Positions 1-5,082 of a stretch of DNA of 6,787 bases are shown here, piece by piece. Each line of letters starts with the position of its first letter. Position 1 is the first letter of the stretch. The DNA lies in contig PCBV01000037.1 in NCBI GenBank assembly GCA_002731905.1, positions 20,691 to 27,477 of the forward strand, read 5' to 3'. Below the pieces are notes generated by a model. It saw only the letters and a list, made by a program, of their open reading frames with translations. It was not told the DNA's origin and did not search any database. The position numbers were made by a program, and so were the translations under genes. The stretch is from Methanobacteriota archaeon (GTDB taxonomy: Archaea; Thermoplasmatota; Poseidoniia; MGIII; CG-Epi1).

Positions 1-338
1 ATGCCAACCTGACGAATGCCAACCTGCAGAATGCGGACCTGACGGATGCCAACCTGAAGAATGTGGACCTGACGGATGCCTACCTGTCGGGTGCCGACCT
101 GACGGGTGCCAACCTGCTGAGTGCGGACCTGACGGATGCCTACCTTAGGGATGCGGACCTGACGGATGCCTACCTGTGGAATGCGGACCTGACGGGTGCC
201 AACCTGTGGTATGCGGACCTCAAGTTCGCCGATTTCGGGGGCGCCACCGTTACCGACGCTGTCTTCACCGACACATACTGGCACCAGACCATCTGGACCG
301 ACTACGTACGCTACGACTCCAACCAGGCGGCTGACTAA
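1..338 (+). CDS. Pentapeptide-repeat protein, 3' end only
   Basis: The reading frame is open from the left edge (first full codon at 3) to TAA at 336-338, so the true start lies outside the window; the internal GTG at 63 is just one repeat codon. The protein is a run of A(D/N)LXX pentapeptides: about 15 clean copies, then about four decayed ones (ADFGG, ATVTD, AVFTD, TYWHQ) and a polar tail ending NQAAD. Pentapeptide repeats fold as a right-handed quadrilateral beta-helix with Leu inside. Known members range from gyrase-protecting DNA mimics to proteins of unknown role, and nothing here selects among these. There is no Cys and no membrane segment in the visible part. The second pentapeptide of each pair is variable while the first is almost fixed. 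Family assignment is secure; function is unknown. Confidence 0.93.
   Translation, partial: ANLTNANLQNADLTDANLKNVDLTDAYLSGADLTGANLLSADLTDAYLRDADLTDAYLWNADLTGANLWYADLKFADFGGATVTDAVFTDTYWHQTIWTDYVRYDSNQAAD
3..212 (+). repeat. Seven tandem 30-base units coding two pentapeptides each
   Basis: Units start at 3, 33, 63, 93, 123, 153 and 183. Each follows the pattern GCGGACCTGACGGAT plus GCCTACCTGNNNNNT with few changes. The same codons (GAC CTG ACG GAT GCC) recur in every unit, so similarity is at the DNA level and points to recent duplication or gene conversion. An eighth unit at 213 has begun to diverge. It lies wholly inside the pentapeptide-repeat gene. Confidence 0.9.
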
Positions 339-372
339 GCGAGCGGTGGCGGTAAAGCCGCCCGCCGCTCGC
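339..372 (+). terminator. Strong GC-rich hairpin right after the pentapeptide gene
   Basis: Starting on the base after the TAA stop, GCGAGCGG (339-346) pairs with CCGCTCGC (365-372). The stem continues through a G-T pair, two G-C pairs, a one-base bulge (361) and three more pairs, closing on a loop of about five bases (TAAAG). No T-run follows, so it is not a classic intrinsic terminator, and archaeal termination usually relies on T-runs. It may stabilise the 3' end of the upstream mRNA, or mask the ribosome site of the next gene, whose GTG begins only six bases after the stem. The structure is seen; the function is inferred. Confidence 0.5.
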
Positions 373-377
373 CGGCC

Positions 378-968
378 GTGAGCAAAAGCGAGCTCGAATA
401 CCCTGTCAAAGTCGGCGACGAGACCTTCGGGCCGGTGCCAGTCTCGCGGCTGCGCGCCGACCTCGAAAGAGGCGAGCTGTCGCACTCGGCACACATCTGG
501 GACGGCAAACGCTGGGTGCCGGCTGTGGCCCTACTGGCCGTGCCATCTGACGCGCTTCCGGGCAACGGCGGTGCTAGTGACGAAGGCTGGAGCGGCGAAC
601 GCGGACGCTGGGCGGGCATGTCAGAAGACAAACGGCCGCCACTGCCTGCTTCGCGTGCCTGGCCGGCTGTTGACCATCCAGGGCGATGGCTGATGCTCTA
701 CGGCGACGTGTTAGTACTAGACGGCGGCACGCCGACCGCGGGAGAGCTGCTGGACCGATTCGCGGGACGGGCGACCACCGGCGGTATCCCGGTCGACGGG
801 CTGGTCAACGTCACGCTAGCGCCGGCGGGCGACGCGGTTACAGTCGAAGCGTGTGGCATCGAAGGAATGTATGAGGTGTTCACGCTACGCTGCCAGCTCT
901 CGACCGATCATGCAGCGGAGCTACGGAGTGAGCTGGAGCGCGACGAAGTACGTGTTGTCAGCGGTTGA
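378..968 (+). CDS. GYF_2-like domain protein with unknown C-terminal domain
   Basis: This 196-residue frame starts with GTG at 378. The next in-frame GTG (435) would cut off most of the N-terminal domain. Residues about 7-50 resemble the GYF_2 fold: a GP turn (G18-P19), an 'L..DLERGEL' helix, then I40-W41 and the closing R45-W46-V47-P48-A49. GYF_2 domains are small putative peptide-binding modules, often attached to other domains. Residues about 51-100 are rich in Gly, Pro, Ala and Ser and look like a linker. Residues about 100-196 form a compact domain (WLMLYGDVLVLDGG to the C-terminus) that I do not recognise. There is no signal peptide or membrane segment, so it is probably cytosolic. No ribosome site is visible and a hairpin sits directly upstream. 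It runs convergent with thioredoxin, six bases between the stops. Reality of the gene: likely. Function: unknown. Confidence 0.75.
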   Translation: MSKSELEYPVKVGDETFGPVPVSRLRADLERGELSHSAHIWDGKRWVPAVALLAVPSDALPGNGGASDEGWSGERGRWAGMSEDKRPPLPASRAWPAVDHPGRWLMLYGDVLVLDGGTPTAGELLDRFAGRATTGGIPVDGLVNVTLAPAGDAVTVEACGIEGMYEVFTLRCQLSTDHAAELRSELERDEVRVVSG

Positions 969-974
969 ACTGAT

Positions 975-1295
975 TCAGAAATGCTTCTCTAATGTTGCCA
1001 GTATCTGTGGCTTGGGTAGTGCACCGACCATCTGGTCGACTTTCTCGCCATCCTTGAAAAGCATCATTGTCGGGATGGACATGATGCCGTGCTGCGACGC
1101 AACACCCTGATTTTCGTCTGTGTTAACCTTGGCGACAGTCACCTTGTCACCGTGCTCATCGGCGATTTCTTCCAGCACTGGTGCCACCATGCGGCAGGGT
1201 CCGCACCAGGGCGCCCAGAAGTCCACCAGCACTAGCCGGTTATCTGCGATGGTTGACGCGAATGTGTCGTCTGTTACCTCAATTGCATTACCCAT
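975..1295 (-). CDS. trxA: Thioredoxin
   Basis: This is a single-domain thioredoxin of 106 residues, the family's usual length (E. coli 108). It carries the buried Asp (D25), the redox site W30-C31-G32-P33-C34, and the cis-proline in S73-I74-P75-T76. It would be a cytosolic dithiol reductant, kept reduced by a thioredoxin reductase that is not in this window. I chose ATG at 1295 because GGAG (1304-1307) lies eight bases upstream. A GTG at 1304 would add three residues (MNY) but overlaps that ribosome site. It follows the DsrE-like gene on the same strand after about 80 bases, and may be the last gene of the regulator-DsrE operon or have its own promoter. Its GC-rich composition matches the DsrE-like gene and not the regulator. 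Confidence 0.97.
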   Translation of the reverse strand: MGNAIEVTDDTFASTIADNRLVLVDFWAPWCGPCRMVAPVLEEIADEHGDKVTVAKVNTDENQGVASQHGIMSIPTMMLFKDGEKVDQMVGALPKPQILATLEKHF

Positions 1296-1303
1296 ATAAT
1301 TCA

Positions 1304-1307
1304 CTCC
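1304..1307 (-). promoter_or_regulatory. Shine-Dalgarno GGAG of the thioredoxin gene
   Basis: The minus strand reads GGAG, then eight bases, then ATG at 1295. This decides between that ATG and the in-frame GTG at 1304, which the GGAG touches. It is one of only two convincing ribosome sites in the window; the other is before the iron permease. Confidence 0.65.
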
Positions 1308-1374
1308 ATTATCGGGCCCCTCTGGACCGCGGTGGGCGCGCCACTTAGGAGGCAGTTAAACGCTTTTGCGCCGG

Positions 1375-1713
1375 CTAGCCAGAGATAACCTGCCAGCCGT
1401 GCGCGACTGCTTGCGAAATCCGTTGTGGTGCATGTGCCTCGCGTACCTGTAGTGCCGGCACAACGCCTCGCTCAGCAAGCGAGTGGGAGCAAGCGAACAC
1501 TCCGCCACTCAGCTCTGAGATTACCTGTAGTGCGGCCTGCGCCTCGCTGCTCGCTCCTTCAGCCAGCCACTCGACACCGTCACCCTGCAGCAGCACCGCA
1601 ACACCGTGGTCGCCCAATCCGGCCTGAGATTCCGCCAGTCGTAGCAGTTCCAGCGCGCGTGCTGTGTCGGCAGGCCCACTTAGCAAAAGGTAGAGAACGC
1701 CTTTGGAAGCCAT
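1375..1713 (-). CDS. DsrE/DsrF-like sulfur-relay family protein
   Basis: The protein has 112 residues. It opens with a beta strand (GVLYLLLSGPAD), followed by a long helix, a second strand ending in the family-typical LLQGDGVEWL (41-50), and a third segment with one cysteine, G71-V-F-A-C75-S-H. That layout fits the DsrE/DsrF/TusD fold, whose members pass persulfide sulfur on a conserved Cys or have unknown roles. C75 is the only cysteine and lies where a DsrE active Cys would. Family assignment is fairly sure; sulfur transfer is inferred. The ATG (1711-1713) shares its A with the regulator's TAA stop, giving TAATG. No good ribosome site precedes it, so translation probably depends on ribosomes finishing the regulator. 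The gene is GC-rich, unlike the regulator it touches. Thioredoxin follows downstream. Confidence 0.85.
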   Translation of the reverse strand: MASKGVLYLLLSGPADTARALELLRLAESQAGLGDHGVAVLLQGDGVEWLAEGASSEAQAALQVISELSGGVFACSHSLAERGVVPALQVREAHAPQRISQAVAHGWQVISG

Positions 1714-2363
1714 TAATTCTGGACTATTATCTTGGCTGCTAGATCTCTGTCCAAAGATAATGAGGCATTCTCCGTTTCGACATCATAGCATTTGTCGTTA
1801 ACCTTCTTGACCATAATCGTACGACCTGGAGACAGGCCGGCCTGTTCCAAAGTTTCTGTCAGCTCGCTCTTTTCTAGAATTATGCGTACCTTGCCTGTTT
1901 TTCCTTCTCTAAAATTAGTTAATGGAAGGAAGTCAGGTTCAGGTTCGGAATCAACGCTTATTTTCTTATTAATAATCTCTGAAGCGTTATCTGAATCAAC
2001 ACCTAAGAAATTACTCAAACGAGTCTCGACATCTCGTGTTAGAATGTGTTCCATTCTACAAGCAACCTCGGCGGCTTCTTCTTTTTCCACACCCAATATT
2101 TCAGTTAGAAATCGTTGAAGTATGTTGAATCTATATTCTATTACATCCGCTACATGTTGCCCCTGTTTAGTAAGAAAAACGCCGTGGTAGGCCTGATAAT
2201 CAACCAGCCCTATCTCGCCTAAACGTTGAATCATCTCAGTTACAGATGCTGGCTTCAAATCAGTTTTCTGCGCCAAATCGGAGGTTCTAACACGCTTTCC
2301 ATCCAAGGATAACTCATGGATATTCTTAATCATCATCTCAGCGCTTTCGGATAGAGCATCCAT
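1713..2363 (-). CDS. DtxR/IdeR-family metal-dependent repressor with FeoA-like tail
   Basis: From ATG at 2363 the protein has 216 residues; a GTG at 2372 would add three. An N-terminal winged helix (about 5-68; SVTEMIQRLGEIGLVDY, then GVFLTKQG) is followed by a dimerisation and metal domain (about 70-120; QRFLTEILGVE, then ACRMEHILTRDVETRL), an acidic linker, and an SH3/FeoA-like domain (about 145-216). Aligned by eye, M10, C102, E105 and H106 match the primary metal ligands of DtxR at the same numbers; a Cys at 102 favours iron over the Glu of manganese-type MntR. The ancillary-site residues H79, E83 and H98 appear as F79, Q83 and A98. It is divergent from an iron permease across three operators and therefore probably an autoregulated iron-uptake repressor. 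The gene is AT-rich (one sampled 60-base line 35% GC). Its stop overlaps the DsrE-like start. Confidence 0.93.
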   Translation of the reverse strand: MDALSESAEMMIKNIHELSLDGKRVRTSDLAQKTDLKPASVTEMIQRLGEIGLVDYQAYHGVFLTKQGQHVADVIEYRFNILQRFLTEILGVEKEEAAEVACRMEHILTRDVETRLSNFLGVDSDNASEIINKKISVDSEPEPDFLPLTNFREGKTGKVRIILEKSELTETLEQAGLSPGRTIMVKKVNDKCYDVETENASLSLDRDLAAKIIVQN

Positions 2364-2392
2364 AACTGCCACGGCAGATTACAGATGGAGTA

Positions 2393-2400
2393 GTATAAAA
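2393..2400 (-). promoter_or_regulatory. Candidate TATA box for the regulator gene
   Basis: The minus strand reads TTTTATAC, centred about 25 bases before the GTG at 2372, which would give a leaderless or nearly leaderless mRNA; no ribosome site precedes either start. The operator at 2402-2419 lies directly upstream, where TFB would bind. An alternative is TATATAAT (minus strand, 2441-2434), which would place the transcription start inside that operator and leave a leader of about 50 bases. I cannot choose between them. Confidence 0.4.
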
Positions 2401-2401
2401 A

Positions 2402-2419
2402 ATTTAGGAAACCCTAAAT
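2402..2419 (+). promoter_or_regulatory. Operator 1, DtxR-like palindrome
   Basis: ATTTAGG-AAAC-CCTAAAT: perfect 7-base arms around a 4-base spacer. It lies next to the regulator's proposed TATA box and resembles known DtxR/IdeR-family operators (TTAGG...CCTAA core). It is the copy closest to the regulator and the likely site of autoregulation. Confidence 0.8.
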
Positions 2420-2448
2420 AACTCATTTACCGTATTATATACAATATG

Positions 2449-2466
2449 ATTTAGGGTGGCCTAAAT
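2449..2466 (+). promoter_or_regulatory. Operator 2, DtxR-like palindrome
   Basis: ATTTAGG-GTGG-CCTAAAT: the same perfect 7-4-7 design. It ends at the base before the permease TATA box (2467-2474), so a bound repressor would cover the BRE/TFB position. Its centre is 47 bases from operator 1 and 34 bases from operator 3. Confidence 0.85.
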
Positions 2467-2474
2467 TTTATATA
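2467..2474 (+). promoter_or_regulatory. Archaeal-type TATA box of the iron permease
   Basis: TTTATATA is a near-ideal archaeal TATA box. Transcription about 25 bases on would begin near 2495-2498, inside operator 3, leaving a leader of about 35 bases that contains the ribosome site GGAG at 2519-2522. Operators flank the box on both sides, a layout that would allow tight repression. Confidence 0.65.
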
Positions 2475-2482
2475 GAGATGGT

Positions 2483-2500
2483 TTTTAGGTTGACCTAAAT
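2483..2500 (+). promoter_or_regulatory. Operator 3, DtxR-like palindrome
   Basis: TTTTAGG-TTGA-CCTAAAT: six of seven arm positions are symmetrical; only the outermost base breaks the symmetry. It covers the predicted transcription start of the iron permease, so binding would block RNA polymerase. Confidence 0.82.
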
Positions 2501-2518
2501 TGGACTGCCCTAAGTAAT

Positions 2519-2522
2519 GGAG
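2519..2522 (+). promoter_or_regulatory. Shine-Dalgarno GGAG of the iron permease
   Basis: GGAG ends nine bases before ATG at 2532 and supports that start over the ATG two codons later at 2538. This gene thus has a leadered mRNA, unlike its neighbour mutL, which shows no ribosome site. Confidence 0.6.
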
Positions 2523-2531
2523 ATGTGAAAA

Positions 2532-3308
2532 ATGGACATGGAAGCGGGCTTTCTGATTGGATTTCGAGAAGCTCTCGAAGCTGCACTTATAATTGGTGTA
2601 TTAGTTAGTCTACTGTATAGAACTGATAGAGAATTTATGGCCAAATGGGTCTGGGGTGGAGTCTTACTCGCGCTTGTAGCTAGTGTATTAACTTGGCAAG
2701 CCTTCGAGGTCGTTGTTGGTGAGTTCTCAAAGATGAATGAGGAGCTTTTTGAAGGCGTGCTGTATCTGATTGCCGCAGTACTGATTACCACTGTCATTCT
2801 GCACGTTATAGGACACGCGACTAGAGAAGTTCTAGAAAATAAAGCAGAAAAGGCGATTGAAACGCGTGAGGCATTTGGAATTGGTCTACTAGCCTTCGTT
2901 TCAGTTTGGAGAGAAGGTGTTGAAACCGTCATTTTCATAGGTGCAGGAACGGAAAGTGGTGATGCCATTACTGGTCTATTCATTGGGATTGTGTTGGCTG
3001 TAATAATTGGATATGCACTCTTTGCTTCCACTAAGAATCTTGATATCAGATTCATGTTCAATCTGTCTACCTCATTACTAATTGGATTTGCAGCTTATCT
3101 TGTGATGAAATCTATACATGAGTTTGGTGAGATTGGATTTATGGGGATACCAGAAAGTTTTCCACTGCAAGTGATCGGAGCTTCGGCATACTTGGTCGTA
3201 GCCCATTTTGTTTCGGAAAAATATGGCGTTTCTTTGATAGGATCTGTAATAGGAACATTCAAAGGAATAGGGGATTTGCTTGGTTCGCCAAAAAAAAACG
3301 ATACCTGA
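2532..3308 (+). CDS. FTR1/EfeU-family iron permease
   Basis: This 258-residue integral membrane protein shows about seven hydrophobic segments (roughly 6-28, 39-60, 73-95, 115-137, 147-166, 174-191 and 210-230). Both iron-binding REXXE motifs of the family are present: R12-E-A-L-E16 in the first segment (usually REGLE) and R127-E-G-V-E131 in the fourth. The E70-E71...E74-G75 motif before segment three is also typical. Family members move iron across the cytoplasmic membrane; bacterial EfeU works with EfeO and EfeB, and yeast Ftr1 with a multicopper oxidase. No such partner is in this window. It is divergent from a DtxR-family regulator, with two operators at its own promoter, so expression should rise when iron is low. 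The gene is AT-rich (one sampled 60-base line about 42% GC). The end has nine consecutive A residues (3290-3298) coding Pro-Lys-Lys-Asn. Confidence 0.95.
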   Translation: MDMEAGFLIGFREALEAALIIGVLVSLLYRTDREFMAKWVWGGVLLALVASVLTWQAFEVVVGEFSKMNEELFEGVLYLIAAVLITTVILHVIGHATREVLENKAEKAIETREAFGIGLLAFVSVWREGVETVIFIGAGTESGDAITGLFIGIVLAVIIGYALFASTKNLDIRFMFNLSTSLLIGFAAYLVMKSIHEFGEIGFMGIPESFPLQVIGASAYLVVAHFVSEKYGVSLIGSVIGTFKGIGDLLGSPKKNDT

Positions 3309-3320
3309 CCTGCATCAGGC

Positions 3321-3328
3321 TGATTAAC
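3321..3328 (+). promoter_or_regulatory. Weak TATA-like element before mutL
   Basis: TGATTAAC is centred about 27 bases before the mutL ATG (3352), and nothing resembling a ribosome site lies between them. This is the spacing expected for a leaderless archaeal mRNA. The match to the TATA consensus is modest, and mutL could also be reached by read-through from the permease gene 43 bases upstream. Confidence 0.35.
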
Positions 3329-3351
3329 CACTCGCGAATACCCCGTTTCCA

Positions 3352-5082
3352 ATGGGGCGTATCCGGCTGCTGGACGAGCATACCGTAAACCGTATCGCCG
3401 CCGGCGAGGTAATCGAGCGACCAGCATCAGTGGTCAAAGAGCTGGTCGAGAATGCACTCGATGCCGGAGCCAGCCGCATCGCAGTGCGGGTCGAGGAGGG
3501 AGGTATTGCGCTGGTAAGTGTACGCGATGACGGGTGCGGTATGGAGCGCGATGACGCGCTTCTCGCATTCCAGAAACACGCCACTTCCAAAATTCGTGAT
3601 TTTGACGACCTTCTCGCAGCGCCGACCGCTGGTTTCCGCGGCGAAGCGCTGGCATCAATCGCCGCCGTAGCGCGGGTACGGCTTACTACCTGCGAACCTG
3701 ATGCCAAGAACGGAACGCGCGTGCTGGTTGAGGACAACCGCGTTGAAGCTGTTGAGGACATTGCTGCACCAGCTGGTACCACGGTTGAGGTGGCTGAGCT
3801 GTTCCACGCGCTGCCGGCACGCGCCAAACACCTGAAGCGACCGGCAACCGAGCTGCGACACATTATGCGCGCTGTAACGGTGCTCGCCATCGCCAATCCT
3901 GGCGTCGGTTTCGAGCTGGTACATGGTGAACGCACGCTCATCGACGCCCCGCCAGGCGATATGCGCGAGCGTATCGGGGTGCTACTGGGGCGCGAGACCG
4001 CACGCGAACTGGTCGAACTGGATTTCGAATCATCGACGCTCTCCATTGCAGGAATGCTCGCTAAGCCTGCCATCACCCTGCGGTCACCGCAGAAGCTTTT
4101 CCTGCACATCAATGCCCGCCCAGTGCAGGCACGTCCACTAGCTTACGCGATTCGCGCCGCCTACGGAAACCTGCTGCACGAAGGGCATTTTCCCGTCGGC
4201 GCACTCTTCCTGACGCTGCCGTCCGAGGATGTAGATGCTAATGTCCATCCTGCCAAACAAATGGTGCGGCTTGCGCGCGAAGACGCAGTCTGCTCAGCAC
4301 TGCGGCAGGTGGTTGAGGAGGTGCTGCGGGAACAGGCGCTGGTACCACATTTGGAGCTGGGCGAACCTGTCCCCGCACTGTCGCATGCTGCGACTGCAGG
4401 AACAGCAGTCACTGCCGGTGACGTAGCAATGACTGCCACGGCTGGAGTACAGGCGCAACTGGCGGTAGAGCAGACTGACCAAACGCTGTCGACAAGCAAT
4501 CTGCCGGGGATGAGACCACTAGAACTTCTCGACGACCGATATATAATAGCAAAAGGCCCGGATGGCGTCTATATTATTGACTTCCACGCCGCGCACGAGC
4601 GAGTGATGTACGAGCGATTGCGACTACAGTCGCAGTATCAGCGAGTGGGTACGCAAGAACTACTCGAACCGCTTAGTCTGGAGCTGTCGCGCGCCGAAAG
4701 CTCAGCGCTGGAACAGGTGCTACCGGAACTGGGCGAACTTGGCTTCGCTATCGAGCGCTTCGGCGCCAGTAGCTTCATCGTGCGCTCGGTCCCGGCACTG
4801 CTCGCTGGTGGTGGTCCACGACGCGTGCGTGAGGCGCTACAGGAAATCATTGAATCGGGCAGCATGAAGTCGGCGCAAGAACGGCATGAACGACTGCTCT
4901 ACTCGATTGCGTGCCACTCAGCGCTGCGCGCCGGTGACAAGCTGACACTAGCACAAATGGAGTTCGTAATTCGTGAGATGGCATCCATTCCCAACCCCTA
5001 TGCTTGCGTCCATGGACGTCCGACGGTGATGACTATCACACCAGCGGAACTCGATCGCAAATTCAAGCGAACAGGATTTTAG
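3352..5082 (+). CDS. mutL: DNA mismatch repair protein MutL, endonuclease type
   Basis: The protein has 576 residues, normal for MutL. The N-terminal GHKL ATPase domain (about 1-320) carries NRIAAGEVIERPASVVKELVENALDAGA with E30 and N34, then D59-D-G-C-G63, ATSKI (77-81) and GFRGEALASI (94-103). A low-complexity Ala/Thr linker (about 330-385) leads to the dimerisation and nuclease domain (about 390-576). Nuclease motifs are visible: D410-F-H-A-A-H-E416-R-V-M-Y-E421, the family's DQHA(X)2E(X)4E with Phe for Gln; ACHSALRAG at 520; C552-V-H-G-R-P; and the terminal F571-K-R. It should therefore nick the strand itself after MutS recognition, without MutH. No mutS is in the window. ATG at 3352 is the natural start because NRIAAGEV begins at residue 13; no ribosome site precedes it. 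The GC-rich body differs sharply from the permease gene upstream. It overlaps the convergent DUF531 gene by four bases. Confidence 0.98.
   Translation: MGRIRLLDEHTVNRIAAGEVIERPASVVKELVENALDAGASRIAVRVEEGGIALVSVRDDGCGMERDDALLAFQKHATSKIRDFDDLLAAPTAGFRGEALASIAAVARVRLTTCEPDAKNGTRVLVEDNRVEAVEDIAAPAGTTVEVAELFHALPARAKHLKRPATELRHIMRAVTVLAIANPGVGFELVHGERTLIDAPPGDMRERIGVLLGRETARELVELDFESSTLSIAGMLAKPAITLRSPQKLFLHINARPVQARPLAYAIRAAYGNLLHEGHFPVGALFLTLPSEDVDANVHPAKQMVRLAREDAVCSALRQVVEEVLREQALVPHLELGEPVPALSHAATAGTAVTAGDVAMTATAGVQAQLAVEQTDQTLSTSNLPGMRPLELLDDRYIIAKGPDGVYIIDFHAAHERVMYERLRLQSQYQRVGTQELLEPLSLELSRAESSALEQVLPELGELGFAIERFGASSFIVRSVPALLAGGGPRRVREALQEIIESGSMKSAQERHERLLYSIACHSALRAGDKLTLAQMEFVIREMASIPNPYACVHGRPTVMTITPAELDRKFKRTGF

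Noticed and set aside
3..227. CRISPR-like or satellite array of 15- and 30-base repeats
   Set aside because: The repeats are in frame throughout, encode A(D/N)LXX pentapeptides and have no unique spacers, so they are coding.
335..631. 98-codon minus-strand frame opposite the GYF_2-like gene
   Set aside because: It is low-complexity Ser/Pro/Arg sequence without a ribosome site; the plus frame has a recognisable domain.
1305..1374. Separate small gene or RNA between the DsrE-like gene and thioredoxin
   Set aside because: The 70-base gap has only short GC palindromes (such as ACCGCGGT) and no convincing promoter, RNA fold or open frame.
1425..1742. 105-codon plus-strand frame opposite the DsrE-like gene
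   Set aside because: It is Arg/Pro/His-rich shadow sequence with no domain; the DsrE-like frame explains the region.
2366..2377. Small palindrome CTGCC-AC-GGCAG at the regulator's start
   Set aside because: The five-base arms are perfect but short, and the sequence is unlike the three operators; chance is likely.
2498..2515. A fourth operator centred near 2506
   Set aside because: Only one half-site (CCTAAG at 2509-2514) is present; the partner arm does not match and would overlap operator 3.
2510..3061. 183-codon open frame antisense to the iron permease
   Set aside because: It mirrors the membrane segments of FTR1 and has no recognisable domain, while the plus-strand protein has both REXXE motifs.
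3309..3319. CCTG-CAT-CAGG mini-hairpin after the iron permease as a terminator
   Set aside because: Four pairs with a three-base loop and no T-run are too weak to call.
3324..4112. 262-codon open frame antisense to mutL
   Set aside because: It is Ser/Arg/Thr-rich and lies opposite the conserved MutL ATPase domain; a GC-rich shadow frame.
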